Shown here piece by piece: positions 17,149 through 30,430 of a DNA stretch of 64,000 nt. Positions within the stretch are counted from its first letter, which is position 1; every line of letters starts with the position of its first letter. The DNA lies in contig CAUYLG010071318.1 of the NCBI GenBank assembly GCA_963573385.1, positions 1-64,000 of the forward strand, read 5' to 3'. A program made the position numbers and the translations under genes. This DNA is from Cacajao melanocephalus. Its lineage: Eukaryota > Chordata > Mammalia > Primates > Pitheciidae. Under the pieces are notes generated by a model, which was not told the origin of the DNA, did no database searches, and saw only the letters and a program-made list of their open reading frames with translations.

Positions 17149-17884
17149 AACTTCTAGGAAGGATCTGCATTTGCTGCTTCTATCAGATCTGAGTATATTA
17201 CTAGACCAGCACCACCTTAAATCAAGCTCTGGATTTGGGAATCTCTTTTAGTCCCAGGATATTCAAACTATACTGAAAAAAAAATGTCTGAAGTATGTTC
17301 AATTTCCCAGTCTGTGCTCTACTTATGAAAATATGCATTTGAGGCCCTAACTTAACCTGTGGAGGGTTCCCACCTGCTGAGCAGGACCCAGTTTTGGTTT
17401 CCATCTCTCACACAGTAGGGCCTTCTCAAAGAAGGTTCTTAATTTTCCAGGATTAGTAAATGCTCTCAGGGCAAAAGTTGCTTTTAGCACTCTATTCCTT
17501 TTTGGCCTGCACTTCTTCATTGTTCATAAACTCTTCAATGCATTTAAATTTTTTTTCTTTCCATGTTGCCTAGGATTTAAATTGTTTTTAGCAGAAGGAC
17601 GGATCCCACTAACCTAGTCCACTATTCAGGGAAACAACAACAACAAAAAAATCCCCCCTGGTGACTTTTCAGAGCATAGTTTGGGCATGGAAGAAGAAAT
17701 AAGAGGAATTAAACCAAAAGTGAATAGCTAGTCAACTAGGAAACAAAAAATGCTAACCTCTGCTTTGAGAAGGTTGACAGTGATGGAAAAGAAAAAAAAA
17801 ATATGGCAGTTAGAAAGGATATTAGGATTGGAAGTGTCAGTTTCATTTTAAGAGCAGTAGAAGGGAAGGAAGTCAATGGGAAGT
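17149..17884. other. REV3L intron, no recognised feature
   Basis: Moderate-complexity intronic DNA. No repeat family recognised with confidence. Confidence 0.4.
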
Positions 17885-18352
17885 CAAAAGATGCTAGAAC
17901 ACATGACACAGAAATTCTACTCTCACCTATATGTCCAAGAGAAATGAAAATATATAGCTACACAAAAATTCATACATGGATGTTCATAGCAGCGTTGTTC
18001 ATAATAGCCCAAATATCTGTCAACTGGGATAGGAATAAACAAAATGTAGTATATCCACATAACAGAGTATTATTTGGCCATAAAAATAAATGAAGTACTG
18101 ATATGAGCTATAACACTGATGAACCTTGAAAACATTATGCTAAGTAGAAAAGAACCCCCACATATTACATGATTCCACTTACATTATAAATGAGCAGTAT
18201 GGGGAAATATATAGAGATCAAAAGTAGATTAGTGGTTGCTCAGGAGTGGGAGGCATGGGAAGCTTGGGGGTGACTGCTACAGGTCATAGGATTTCTTTCA
18301 GAGGTGATAAAAATGTTCTAAATTTGTGGTTATGGTTACATAACCCCAAATA
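17885..18352 (+). mobile_element. L1M 3' end
   Basis: Matches the last ORF2 and 3'UTR part of old L1s (TGGATGTTCATAGCAGC, ATGCTAAGTAGAAAAGAA, GATTAGTGGTTGCTCAGG, AAATGTTCTAAATTTGTGG). It ends where Tigger1 begins. Confidence 0.75.
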
Positions 18353-19254
18353 CAGGAATACTTCATTAAATTGCGCTTTGCTTTATTGCATTTTGCAGAT
18401 ATTGCAATTTTTACATACTGAACATTTGTGGCAACTCTGCATTGAGCAAATCTATTGGTGCCATTTTTACAACAGCATGTGCTCATTTTGTGTCTCTGTG
18501 TCATATTATGGTACCTCTTGCAATATTTCAAACCTGTGAACAGTGATCTCTGATGTTACTAGTCTAAGTTTTCAGGTACCACAATGAACTGTGCCCATAA
18601 AAGACAGTAAACTTGAGTGTGTTCCGACTGCTCCACTGACTGGTCATTCCCATTGCTTTCTTTCCTAGCACCTTCCTATTCCTGAGACACAATATTGAAA
18701 TTAGGCCAGTTAGTAACCCTACAATGGCCTCTAAATGTTCAAATGAAAGGAAGAGTCATATGTCTCTTACATTAAATCAAAAACTAGAAATGATTAAGTT
18801 TACATGTCAAAAGCCAAAATAAGCCAAAAACCAGGTCTCTTGTGCCAGTCAGTCAAGTCATGAATGCAAAGAAAAGTTCTTGAAGGAAATTAACAGTGCT
18901 ACTCCAAAGAAACTGAAATGGCCTTATTGCAGATAGGTGAAAGAGCAAGGGCTGATGTACAAGCTGCAGCAACTTCTCTGGAAGATCTAGCTAAGATAAC
19001 TGATGAAGGTGGATACACTATATAACAGATTTTTAATGTAGATGAAAACTACCTTATCTGGGAAGAAGATTATATCTACAACTTTCACTGCTAGAGAGCA
19101 GTCAATGCCTGATTTCAAAGCTTCAGCGGACTCTCCTGGTAGGGTTAGTTGATGCTGCTGGTAACTTGAAGTTAAAGCCAATGCTCACTTGCCATTCTGA
19201 AAATCCTAGGGCCCTTAAGAATTATGCTAAACCTACCCTGCCTGTGTTCTATAA

Positions 19255-19527
19255 GTGAATTATAAAAGCACAGATGAGAGTGTACCAGTTGTAGCATGGT
19301 TTACTGAATATTTTAAGCTCATTGTTGAGACCTACTGCTTAGAAAAAAAGATTCCTTTCAAACTATTAGTGCTCACTGACAATGCACCTGGTCACCCAAT
19401 AGCTCTGATGGAGATGTACAAGAAGACTAATGTTGGTTCCCTGCCTGCTAATGCAACATCCATTCTGCAGCCCATGGGTCAAACAGTAATTTCAACTTTT
19501 AAGTCTTATTATTTAGGAAGTACATAA
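19255..19527 (+). pseudogene. Tigger1 transposase fragment
   Basis: A 90-codon open stretch of the pogo-family (DDE/D) transposase, with [14 protein letters not shown], the catalytic LTDNAPGHP and [12 protein letters not shown]. The last Asp of the triad is Gly here. Frames before and after are broken by stops and Alus. It is a relic, not a REV3L exon. Confidence 0.85.
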
Positions 19528-19637
19528 GGCCTACAGCTGTCATTGACAGCGATTCCATTGATGGATCTGGGCAAAATATATTGAAAACCTTCCAGAAAGA
19601 ATTTACCATTCAATATGCCATTAAACATTAGTGATTT

Positions 19638-19931
19638 AAGGCCAGGCACGATGGCTTATGCCTGTAATCCCAGCACTTTGGAGGCTGAGGTAGGCAGATC
19701 ACTTGAGGCCAGGAATTTGAGACCAGCCTGGCCAACATAGTGAAACCCCATCTCTACTAAAAATATAAAAATTAGCCAGGTGTGGTGGCACACAGTTGTA
19801 ATCCCTTCTACTCTGGAGGCTAGGCAGGAGAATCACTTTAACAGGGAGGTGGAGGTTGCAGTGAGCCAAAATTGTACCACTGCACTCCAGACTGGACAAC
19901 AAAGAGAGATCTTGTCAAAAAAAAAAAAAAG
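19638..19931 (+). mobile_element. Alu in Tigger1
   Basis: Starts GGCCAGGCACGATGGCTTATG and ends in an A run at about 19931. Tigger1 transposase text resumes after it. Confidence 0.95.
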
Positions 19932-20150
19932 ACAAAACTGTGATTTCTGGGAGGAAGTCAAAATATCAACATGAATGAGAGTTTGGAAGAAGTTGATTTC
20001 TAATCCTAATGAATGACTTTGAGGGGTTCAAGACTTCAATGGAGGAAGTCACTGCAGATGTGGTAGAAACAGCCAGATAACTAAAATTAGAAGTGGTACC
20101 TGAAGATGTGACTAAATTGCTGCAATCTCCTGATAAAACCTGAACAGATG

Positions 20151-20462
<312 letters not shown>

Positions 20463-20788
20463 GTTGAACAGATGAGGAGTTGCTTCTCATGGATGAGCAA
20501 AAAGTAGTTTCTTAAGATGGACTCTACTCCTGTTGAAAACGCTCGCTCTGAACATTGTTAAAATGATTAACAAAGGATTTAGATTATTATATAAACATAG
20601 TTGATACAGCAGTGGCAGGATTTGAGAAGACTGACTCCAGTTTTGAATGAAGTTTTACTATGGGTAAAATGCTATCAAACAGCATTGTGTGCTACAGTGA
20701 GAAATATGTGCTACAGAGAAATATTTTATGAAAGGCAGAGTGAATCCATGTGGCCAAATTTATTGTTGTCTTATTTTAGGAAATTGGG

Positions 20789-21103
20789 ACCCAGTGCAAC
20801 AGCTCACAACTGTAATCTCAGCATTTTATGATGCCAAGGTGGGAAGATAGCTTGAGCCCAAGAGTTTGAGACCAGCCTGGACAATATAGTAAGATCCTAT
20901 CACTACAAAAATAATTAAAAATAAGACAATCGCTGGGAGTGGTGGGTGTGTGCCTGTAGGCCTAGCTCTTCAGGAGGCTGAGGCAGGAGGCTCACTTGCG
21001 CCAAGAAGGTAGAGGCTGCAGTGACCCATGATAGTGCCAATGTACTTCAGCCTGGGCAACAGAAAGACCCCCTCTCTGAAAAAAAAAAAAAGAAAGAAAG
21101 AAA
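20789..21103 (+). mobile_element. Alu, old, in Tigger1
   Basis: Diverged Alu with left end GGACCCAGTGCAACAGCTC and tail AAAAAGAAAGAAAGAAA. Flanks AGGAAATTG / AGAAATTGCC suggest a TSD. Confidence 0.92.
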
Positions 21104-21296
21104 TTGCCACTACCACTCTGTTTAGTCAGAAGCCATCAACATTAAGGCAAGCCCCTCCACCAGCAAAAGACTGTAACTTGCTGAAGGCTCAGATGATTAG
21201 TATTTTTCAGCAATAAAGTATTTTAAATTAAGGTAGGTATACATTTTTAAAGACATAATGCTATTGTACACTTAATAGACTACAACGTAAATATAA

Positions 21297-21884
<588 letters not shown>

Positions 21885-21999
21885 AAATATAACTTTAATG
21901 TGCACTAGGAAACAAAAAAATTCATGAGTCACTTTATTGCAATATTGCTTTATGTTGGTGGTCTGGAACCAAGCCTGCAGTATCTTTGAAGTATGCCTG

Positions 22000-22857
22000 C
22001 ATCTCTCCAACTCTAACTATTATCACATGGGTCATTCTAGCCTTCTCTCTTGTCTGTAACTTTCCATTTCAACAGTAAAAAATCTGGCAATATCCTACTT
22101 TTCACCTCAGAAAGTTACAAATGTAAAATGAGAAATAAATTTGTTTTGAGTGGAAATCACTTATTCAAATAACCATGTTATTCTGTTTTGTTCATAATAT
22201 CAAAGGCTCTATAAATAAAGAACTTTAAAGCAATACCAAATTCACCCAGATTTAAAGTGAGCTAAAGCTTTGTTTGCAATATTTTTCAGTTCATGTCACA
22301 CAAAGAAAAATAGTAATGTTTGTACAGCCCACTGAGGTAAAATGAACAAGGCTGTTCACTGGTGGAGGTGATGGCTCAAGGGACTTGGGAATCCATCTGG
22401 AATGCTGAGAGACCAACACCTCCACTAATCTGCAGCTATTCACTTCTTCAGCGAAGTGCTGAACTAAAGTAACAAGGCTCTAACCACTCCAGAGATTTCT
22501 GGAATTGTATATCATATACTATTCTCATATACTACTCCTAAAATATAAAAAGTAACATAAGGTCTGAGGTTAAAAAAGATTCACAATACATATCAATTGC
22601 TAAGCAATGCAAAGAGTTCACTTTCGCAGTGGTCTGGAACTAAACCCACAATACCTTTTAAGTAGTCTGTATACTAAAAACCATCAAATTGTCCTCTTTA
22701 AATAGATATGAATAACTCAATAAAGCTGAAATGCTTTTTGTGACAATCTCTAATCCCACTTTGCATATATTTATTTTCTAAGTATATATTATTTTATAAA
22801 TCATTGATTATACAACACTTGTTTCAAAACTTTAATTTGATTGAAAATTAACCTTAC
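22000..22857. other. REV3L intron with a second Tigger end
   Basis: Mostly unassigned. At about 22600-22672 the text GCAGTGGTCTGGAACTAAAC followed by CCACAATACCTTTTAAGTAG resembles the 3' terminus of a Tigger1-type element. The rest shows nothing recognisable. Confidence 0.5.
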
Positions 22858-23018
22858 TTTTCCTTCTTGCTTTTCGGAACTTGACAGCAGCCAGATTTAT
22901 TAAATTCATGCCATAAAGATTGTAGTCAATGAAGAGCTGTAGGAGGTAGGGAATATGCGCTTCATGAGGCTGGTAAAATTTATTCATTATGGCTCCACTT
23001 TGCAAAAGTTCACATATC
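22858..23018 (-). CDS. REV3L: REV3L coding exon, 161 nt
   Basis: The acceptor AATGTAG precedes 23018 and the donor GTAAGG starts at 22857. G completes the Arg codon, 53 codons follow, and the exon ends with A of a Ser codon. The translation contains ICELLQSGAIMNKFYQ, then HIPYLLQLFIDYNLYGM, then a basic end KFRKARRK. The middle motif (yLLQLF..DYNLYGM) is typical of the N-terminal domain of family-B polymerases. Residues are about 135-189. Tigger-derived DNA lies about 200 bp downstream of the donor in the intron. Skipping this exon would shift the frame. Confidence 0.96.
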
Positions 23019-23524
23019 CTACATTAGAAAAAAAGTTATATCATAAAATTATGTTCCCTAAAATGTTAAATGAAACAATGATTAAAGAAATACAGAGAAC
23101 AAAGCCCTTATCAGCACACAAAATTTTCATCTCAATTTTACTGGAAATTGGTATTCTGTTAGAAATTAAAAGTTTCAACCAAGTTTTAAAGTAAGCAACA
23201 TGTTCTGAATAACAAAAAACTGCAGGGATGAAAAATATTTTGTCTTAAACCAATTTGATACTAACTATATTTAAAAATTAAAATACCAAAAGGTTTTTAA
23301 AATAAGATTTTTCTTTTAAAAATAAATAATTTTGAAAAGATTAAATATTCAAAAAAAGAAAAGAACCCATTACTTTATAATCCTGCCACTCAGAGATATT
23401 ACCATGTTGATATTTTTCTTTCCTGAGTGTTTTTTTTTCCTTCATGATGACAAATACAAACAACAGACAATTATATACCGTATAATAAGTACTATCTGGG
23501 GAAATATATTACACATCTAGAAAA
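23019..23524. other. REV3L intron, no recognised feature
   Basis: AT-rich DNA upstream (gene sense) of the 161-nt exon. Nothing recognised. Confidence 0.45.
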
Positions 23525-24205
23525 GATACTTATCAGATAGAGGTGCAGAGATGGTTTCTGCAAAACCTTAGAGGAAGTCTCTAAGCAAGAGGCTTAATGA
23601 TGAACTAGAGGTACTTTTTTCTCTGAAGAGAGGGAGGAGTATTCACATAAATAAAACTGCATATGCAAAGGGTCATGAGAAAACATGGCTTTTTCATGAA
23701 CTGAAACCGCTGAGTAAGACTGTGACCTAGTGTCAGAGGTGGGGGTGGAGAAGCAATGAGAAGTAAGAGCATGCAGAGCCTCTTAAGACATCTGAAGAGG
23801 TAGTGAAATTAGTCTGAGAAGTGAACAGCAGAAAAGTGACATGGCCAGACTAGCTATTGAACATACAAGACTACAGGTAAGGAATAAATAGGCTGTTGTG
23901 GAAAAACTAAGGATGGTGCCTAGAACAAGGATTATAGAAATGTATTGATTCAGGAGACATATAAGGGGTGAAATGATCAAGCCTTGATGACTAACTAAAT
24001 GTGAAGGGTGAGACAGAAAAGGATGATGCCTAGATTTCCTGCTTAAGCAGCTGGTTAGTGGTGTTGCGATTATTTGAAAGGGGGAAGAACTGTAGAAAAA
24101 ACTGGTTTGTTTGGAATTTTTTTGGAAGGAGAGTAAGGATAAACTCAATTTAGACACGAGGGCATAAGTATAGTGAGTATCCAATAATAATACTGGAAAT
24201 GGATC
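23525..24205 (-). mobile_element. L2, antisense
   Basis: Reverse of L2 text: AAGGGTCATGAGAAAACATGG, AAGTGACATGGCCAGACTAG, GATGATGCCTAGATTTCCTG. The 133-codon reverse ORF at 23783-24184 is L2-derived and has no start context. Confidence 0.7.
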
Positions 24206-24229
24206 GTAAAGAAAATAAGAATAATTTTA

Positions 24230-24580
24230 TTAATATAGCAGAGGTAACTAACATATTTCTGAGCACTATACATTGGATACTATGCTAAAGCATTCTATTA
24301 CAAGTCTATGGTACGATCATCTCCATTTTACAAATAAAGAAATTATCTTAGAAAGAATTAAAAATCACAAAAATAAAAAGTGGAAGAGCTCTGAGGTGGG
24401 AGGACCACTTGAGCCCAGGAGTTCCAGGTTACAGTAAAGTATGATGGTGCCACTGCACTCCATCCTGGGCAACAGAGCAAAATCCTGTCTCTTAAAAAAC
24501 AAAGGGGCTAAAATTCAAATTAAATTTTCTCTGTCTTGTGAGCCCTCACTCTTAACCACTGGGCTATTCCATCTATCCAG
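24230..24580 (-). mobile_element. MIR, antisense, split by an Alu monomer
   Basis: CATCTCCATTTTACAAATAAAGAAA and later CACTCTTAACCACTGGGCTAT are the two halves of a reversed MIR. An Alu-monomer piece (24386-24501) lies between them. Confidence 0.65.
24386..24501 (+). mobile_element. Alu monomer piece
   Basis: GAGGTGGGAGGACCACTTGAG to CTGTCTCTTAAAAAAC: a single arm with an A tail, inside a MIR. Confidence 0.85.
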
Positions 24581-25007
24581 TAGGTGGTTTGATACATTGT
24601 TTAGAAGCTCTAGAGGGAAATTAGGCTATTCATATACATTTGTAAGTCAAATGCATAAAGATAAACAAAAATCAAAACCAAACAAACCCATAGGAGTAGA
24701 TAAAACTGTAGAGGGAAGAGAAAATATACAAAGAAAAGATTAAAGTCTAAGGCAGAACTCTAAGAAACAACCATCGATGTTAAAAGAGAAACCAACAAAA
24801 TGGCAGAAATATGAATTTCTAGAAGTAGTATGTATCACAGAAGCTAATATTTAGGATTGTTTTAAGGCATCACAAGCATCACCATGAGTTCAAAAAGTAA
24901 GGACATAAAATTGGATTTAGCAACACAGAGGCCATTAGTGAAAGCAATTTCAGTAAAATGGTTGGGGTAGAAGCCATATTGGAGTAAATTAAAGAGTGAA
25001 TGGAAAA

Positions 25008-25302
25008 AGTCAAGCACAGTGGCTTGTGCCTTTAATCCTGGTACTCTGGGAGGCTGAGGTGAGTGAATCACTTGAGATCAGGAGTTCAAGACTAGCCTGA
25101 CCAACATGCAGAAACCCTGTCTCTACTAAAAATACAAAAAATTAGTCGGACGTGGTGGTGGTGCCTGTAATCCTAGCTACTCAGGAGGCTGAGGCAGGAG
25201 AATTGAATGAACCTGGGGGCAGAGATTACAGTGAACTGAGATCCTGCCACTGCTCTTCAGCCTGGGCAACAGAGCAAGATTCCGTTTCAAAACAAACAAA
25301 CA
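25008..25302 (+). mobile_element. Alu
   Basis: AAGTCAAGCACAGTGGCTTGTG to an AAAACAAACAAACAA tail. Short internal deletions in both arms. Confidence 0.94.
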
Positions 25303-25659
25303 ATGAATGGAGGTAAGAAGTTGCATACACAAAATATAGATAAATCTTTCAAGGAGGATGGCTATAAGAGAAAGGTGTGAATGTGTGCGTAAAATTAGCA
25401 AAGTCTTATTAATATTTAAATGGAGTGGGAAAGAAAGATGAGAATAGCTGATATATGAAAGAGATCCTTGACAACATCAAAGAAGATGGATCCTGAGCCT
25501 TAGCGGTGAAGAGGAAAAATCTCTTTCACGGAATAGGCAGCTAGGAGAAAATGGATGTAAATGTAGTTTAAGGGCCTTTAACAGAAAGCCTTAAAAAGCT
25601 TTATTCCAGTGGTTCTCAAACTCTTTGGTCGCAGAACCCCTTTCATTCTTAAAACATTA

Positions 25660-25977
25660 CTGAGGGGCTGGGCATGGTGGGTCATGCCTGTAATCCTGGC
25701 ACTTTGGGAGGCTGAGGTGAGTGGATCACCTGAGGTCAGGAGTTCGACACCAGCCTGGACAATATGGTGAAACCCTGTCTCTACTTAAAAAAAAAAAAAA
25801 AAAAAAATTAGCCAGGTGTTGTGGTGGGCGCCTGTAATCCCAGCTGCTCAGGAGGGTGAGGCAGGAGAATTGGTTGAACCCAGGAGATGGGAGGTTGTAG
25901 TGAGCCGACACGGTGCCACTGTACTCCAGCCTGGGCAACAGAGTCAGACTCTGTTTCAAAAAAAAAAAAAAAAAAAA
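25660..25977 (+). mobile_element. Alu in hAT element
   Basis: GGGGCTGGGCATGGTGGGTC to an A run. A long A run between the arms (25786-25807) is conspicuous. Confidence 0.95.
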
Positions 25978-26082
25978 GTTACCAAGAACACTAAAGAGCT
26001 TTTGTTTATGTGGTTTATATCTACTGATATTTATCATATTATAAATTAAAACAGAAATGCTTAAGAAACTTATTTACTAATT

Positions 26083-26376
26083 TTATTTTTGAGACAGGGT
26101 TTCACTGTCACCCAGGCTGTAGTGCAGTGAAGTGGAGTGATCTCGGTTCACTGCAACCTCCGCCTCCCGGGTTCAAATGATTCTCCTATCTCAGCCTCTC
26201 AAGTTGGTAAGACGATATGTGCGTGCCACCAAGCCCAGCTAATTTTTGTATTTTGTGGTAGAGATGGGGTTTCATCACACTGGCCAGGCTGGTCTCAAAC
26301 TCCTAACCTCATGTGATCTGCCCACCTCGGCCTCCCAAATTGCTGGAATTACAGGTGTCAGCCACCACACCTGGCC
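26083..26376 (-). mobile_element. Alu in hAT element
   Basis: TTATTTTTGAGACAGGGTTTC to GCCACCACACCTGGCC. Flanks TTACTAATTTT / TATTAATTTTGAA suggest a TSD. Confidence 0.94.
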
Positions 26377-27261
26377 TATTAATTTTGAAATAACAATAAA
26401 CTTGTATGTATGTTAACATAAATAACATTGTTTTAAACTACATTTTTCAAAATAAAAACAACTTAGAAAAGAAAAACTCTTTTACATGTTTACAAATCCC
26501 TGTTTTAACAGAAGATAGCTGGATTATTACATTGGCTTCTGATCAATCTATTGCAATATATTGCTTTGGTTGATGCATATAAAGAAAAATCTAGCCGAGC
26601 ACAGATATGTAGTTGAAAAAGGAAGAATAATAGCCTTTCATGTTACTTTCATTTTGTCACATAAATATTATAAAGATATATAACCAAGGGTCAAAATTCA
26701 ATAAAATCAATAATTTTTACCATGTCCTAATAATATTCTTATATGAAACTGATTTTTTTTTAAGGCGAGTGCTTCGTGGTAGAAAACACAATGATTAGTA
26801 GTTGATATCATTACTCTGATTTCAGACAAGGGGCCGGATTAACCCACTATCAATGAACACAGTGTAAAAGGAAAATCAGTATAATCTTAGTATAACAAAA
26901 ATGTTAGTACTTTAGTATAATAAAGATAATTCTGACCATATAAATCCCCTGAAAGGGTTTCAGAAATCCCCACTTCACACTTTGAAAACCACCTCTCTAG
27001 AATGATGGGCTCTATTTTCTCTAAGAAGGTAAGGCCTGAGGAGAGGACGGAGAATAGCAAAGAGATAATTAACCAGAAAATAAGTAGATGTATTGCAGGT
27101 AGGGAAGGGTCTGTGTGAAGTTGACAACCACGAATTTACAGTGGCACCAGTGTGTGATTTTTTTTTTTAATTCTGCAGTAATCAGAAACTAGGGCTCAGC
27201 AGAGAGAAAATAAGTAAATGGATGAATTCAGAATTGACATTTTCATTTGGCAGACCAAAGA

Positions 27262-27412
27262 CTACCACAATTTTTGCTTATATATTTGAGTTACTTGTTT
27301 ATCCTCTATCTCCCCAGCTTGTTGTAAGTTCCCTGAGGGCAAGAACCATGCACACTTCCACAGAGCATCAAATAATGTAGGCACTTTACAAATATTTATT
27401 AAAAATGCATAA
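27262..27412 (+). mobile_element. L2 3' end
   Basis: CTTGTTGTAAGTTCCCTGAGG and ACAAATATTTATTAAAAATG match the conserved L2 terminus. Confidence 0.75.
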
Positions 27413-27415
27413 ACA

Positions 27416-27573
27416 GGTCTGGTATGGTGGCTCAGGCCTGTAATCCCAGCACTATGGGAGACTAATGTGGGAAGATCACTGGAGCCCAGGAGTTTGGGGC
27501 TGCAGTGAACTATGACTGTACCATTGTGCACTCCAGCCTGGGTGACAGAGCAAGACTGTCTCAAAAAAATAAT
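27416..27573 (+). mobile_element. Free left Alu monomer (FLAM-like)
   Basis: GGTCTGGTATGGTGGCTCAGG runs directly into GGAGCCCAGGAGTTTGGGGCTGCAGTG and ends CTGTCTC plus A tail. This single 7SL-like arm of about 135 bp belongs to the oldest Alu lineage. Confidence 0.88.
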
Positions 27574-28851
27574 AAATCAGAGATTTCAGACTGGCATCAT
27601 GATAAGCTGATTATATAATTTAAAGCAAATTTTTTGAGAAGAGTTTAGTGTTTGCTATAGTTACAAGGAAAAAATTGATTATATTTATACTTTAAATAGT
27701 TTATAGGTTATTTATATAACACTTAACGGCTCTTTTAATCATGGCTCCCACTCCAGTACAACTTGTGGATGAGAAAGGGAAAAATGACTGAGGTTTACTC
27801 TCTTATCACTCTCTATGTGGGAGAGAGAATAAGAGTCCACAGAAATTGCTCTTCTGTACACCATGAATATGAGGAAGTATGAGTAGAGGACAACTGGTAC
27901 AAGAAATATCACTGTCTATAAGAGCCTATTCTGGAAAATTGTTCTGGCACCCTAAATAACAGAAGTTATTTTGGGTAACATCAAGGGCAGGATGTAGGAA
28001 AACTAGTTTTCAGTGAGAAGGGAATAACCATTGGGATTAGAGCTGTGATTCAGTGAAGTACTCAAATGGCTGAATCCAGAGTAAACCTCATGTCCTGGGC
28101 AGTTGTGCCCCTTGTAGTCCTTTAATACACTATGGGAAAACATCCAATTTGTGTTTTATGAAAAAGTTCCTTTTTGAAACCCCGTACCTATTAGCAGAGA
28201 GGATCTCCTGAAAAAAACAATACACAGCACACTTCCGAGGCCACTTTTACCCCAGCCTGCCACTATATATAGTGAAAATCCTTGTCTTGAATCTGAAAGG
28301 ATGATTAAAATCTTCCATATACGTGCCCTTCCCTGTCCTCAATAACCTGGGCTCAAGGATGATTGAGAGGATAAACTAGAGATAGGGAGACTGAGGGAAG
28401 AAAAAACAACCAAAACCAAAACCAACAAAAAAGCTGGAATATAAAATTTCACCAACATCTAGTAAAGAGTCAACAGATTTCTGAGATCTCAGAAGCCCTC
28501 TCACTCTGTACTCACTCCTACACATTTCTCTTTGCTGTGAAGCTAAAGAGCAAGTTTCTCTTAGGTCTGGCCAGAGGAGCACTAACATCATACAAGGCAG
28601 CCATAATCAGTCCTTACCTACTTCCACAAACTCTCTAAAGCTCTAATAGGGAAGCAGCTGGGAGTCTCCACCTCTAAAATATCCTTCATAGAGTCTAAGC
28701 CACTGAATCTCTCTACATACACACATGTGTATTTTACAGTCTCTGTCTTCAATAGGACTACAAACTATAGAGGCCTTCTTTCTAGATTTTTCTTTTTATT
28801 AAAATACTTAAATGATAGTTATTCATATTTTGGTTTCATTTGTCTTTGTAC
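27574..28851. other. REV3L intron, no recognised feature
   Basis: Mostly unique sequence downstream (gene sense) of the 75-nt exon. No repeats or RNA genes recognised. Confidence 0.4.
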
Positions 28852-28926
28852 CTTTTCACCATTGCAGGATTGTAAAGATAGATCTTCATAAAGTGTCTTT
28901 CCTTCTCATGATAACCATAAAAAGGC
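28852..28926 (-). CDS. REV3L: REV3L coding exon, 75 nt
   Basis: The acceptor is TATTTCAG before 28926 and the donor GTACAAAG starts at 28851. The first base completes the Met codon opened by the 33822-34011 exon. Then come 24 codons reading PFYGYHEKERHFMKIYLYNP and AMVK, and the exon ends with AG of an Arg codon. Residues are about 110-135 of REV3L. At 75 nt with phase 2 at both ends it is a symmetric exon whose skipping would keep the frame but delete 25 residues of the N-terminal domain. The donor departs from consensus at +4 (C) but is otherwise usable. No repeat overlaps the exon. Confidence 0.96.
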
Positions 28927-30119
28927 CTGAAATATAAGAAAAAGGCATTCCTTAATTATTTTCATCATTCAGAGATGAAATATGCAACTTATTGCCCTAC
29001 TTAGATTCAGCTGGCCAAATTCAGTCTTACATTTAATATTATCACCCCCACAAAAAAACAATTTAAAAAACCCCAAACTTTTCAGTTAAACCTAGCATAG
29101 GTTAACATATGAAATGCTGAAGCTTTTTAAAAATGTAAAAAAATCACTTTCTTTGCATTACTGATGATAGGAATTAATAATTATCACTCTGAAAAAACTA
29201 TGGACAAAAAAGAAGAGCAAACCATCCACACCTTAATCACAAACATCAAGACTCTTTAAGTGGCTTTTTTTTTTTTTCTTTACTCTGACCACATATGAGA
29301 GAAACAGAACTTTCAGAAACCTTCTTCTGGCTCCCATTTTTTTCTGTTAAAACCTGAAGTTCTTAATCAACAAAGTCCTTTACTTTCCTTATTCAGCTGT
29401 TTATTGTTAATTTTATAAGTTCAATAGGCAGAGGCAATTTACCTATTAAATGTACACACAGTTTATGTTTCAGTAGCTGATATGACTACACCTGTAACAC
29501 ATAACTGTATCAAGTGCCGTCTGTGAAAAAACTGCAGACAGGAACTTAAGAGACTGAAAAAGACCATGGCCTTACTTAAGGAACCTAATCATGTTATGGC
29601 TGAGTTTTTTCTCAGGGTATCAACTGGAATGAGGAAAGAGGGAAGCACAAGACTACATAAAAGGGAGAGAAATCCTCGGTGCAAGACGAAATAAGCTGAA
29701 CTCTCATATAATCTCAGGAGGATCTGAAACTACACTGCACCTCTGATATACAGAACACTATTTTCAAAGATGATGTAATTATAAACAATACATAAGCAGG
29801 TATGAATTTGTGAATGAAATAAAAGGCTTTGTATTGGCTTAAAAGTGGTCTGTGAATACATGCTTAAATCTTTAGGTGGATAAACTCAATCACTCTTCAT
29901 GTAAAAACACTGTTCTCTTATGACAGGCGGTAGATAACAAAATTTACTCTCATTAGGACACCACCTCTCTGTCATATCTAATAGTATAGTGGACATCAAA
30001 TAAAGGACTAATTTGGCAGTAGAGTTATTTTGGGTATATGTAAACAATTTTTTACTTGTTTTAAGCCATGTGTATTATTGCTATAAAGTGATTTCTGTTA
30101 AAAAAAAAATCCAACTATT
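28927..30119. other. REV3L intron, no recognised feature
   Basis: AT-rich, low-repeat DNA between the L2 end at 30120 and the 75-nt exon. Nothing recognised. Confidence 0.4.
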
Positions 30120-30430
30120 TACCAAAGTCTAAAAGGTTCCTTATCTCATTCTTGCCTCCCACTTCAATCTCAAATCATACCATTCTTCCTTCTCCTCCAG
30201 CCACTCTAAACATTTCAGACCTTCTAACTTAATCCCTCAAGTGGAAAGCTCTGCTCTGGACTTTGGCATGGCTTGTTTAATCTTCATTCAGAACTCTGCT
30301 TAATTTACCTTTTCAGAAAAGTCTCACCTGACCATCTCTCCCTCTCATCCTTCACTTTTTTCTTAACTTTTTTATAATAACACTTCCTGTCTAGTTTGCT
30401 GCTGTTCACCCCATTTTGTTGCCATGAAGA
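30120..30430 (+). mobile_element. L2 3' region
   Basis: CTTCTCCTCCAGCCACTCTAAAC followed by AATCTTCATTCAGAACTCTGC and AAGTCTCACCTGACC match the L2 pre-terminal region. Confidence 0.7.

Larger units (their letters stand above)
25607..26994 (+). mobile_element. hAT-type DNA transposon relic, split by two Alus
   Basis: It starts CAGTGGTTCTCAAA and ends TTTGAAAACCACCT, imperfect terminal inverted repeats typical of human hAT (Charlie/Zaphod-like) elements. Internal text such as AGAGCTTTTGTTTATGTGG and AGATATGTAGTTGAAAAAGG supports this. The host body is about 770 bp after removing Alus at 25660 and 26083. Subfamily not assigned. No coding capacity. Confidence 0.75.

Noticed and set aside
23783..24184. 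133-codon minus-strand ORF in REV3L sense
   Set aside because: It is L2-derived, with no splice sites that would join it in phase to REV3L.
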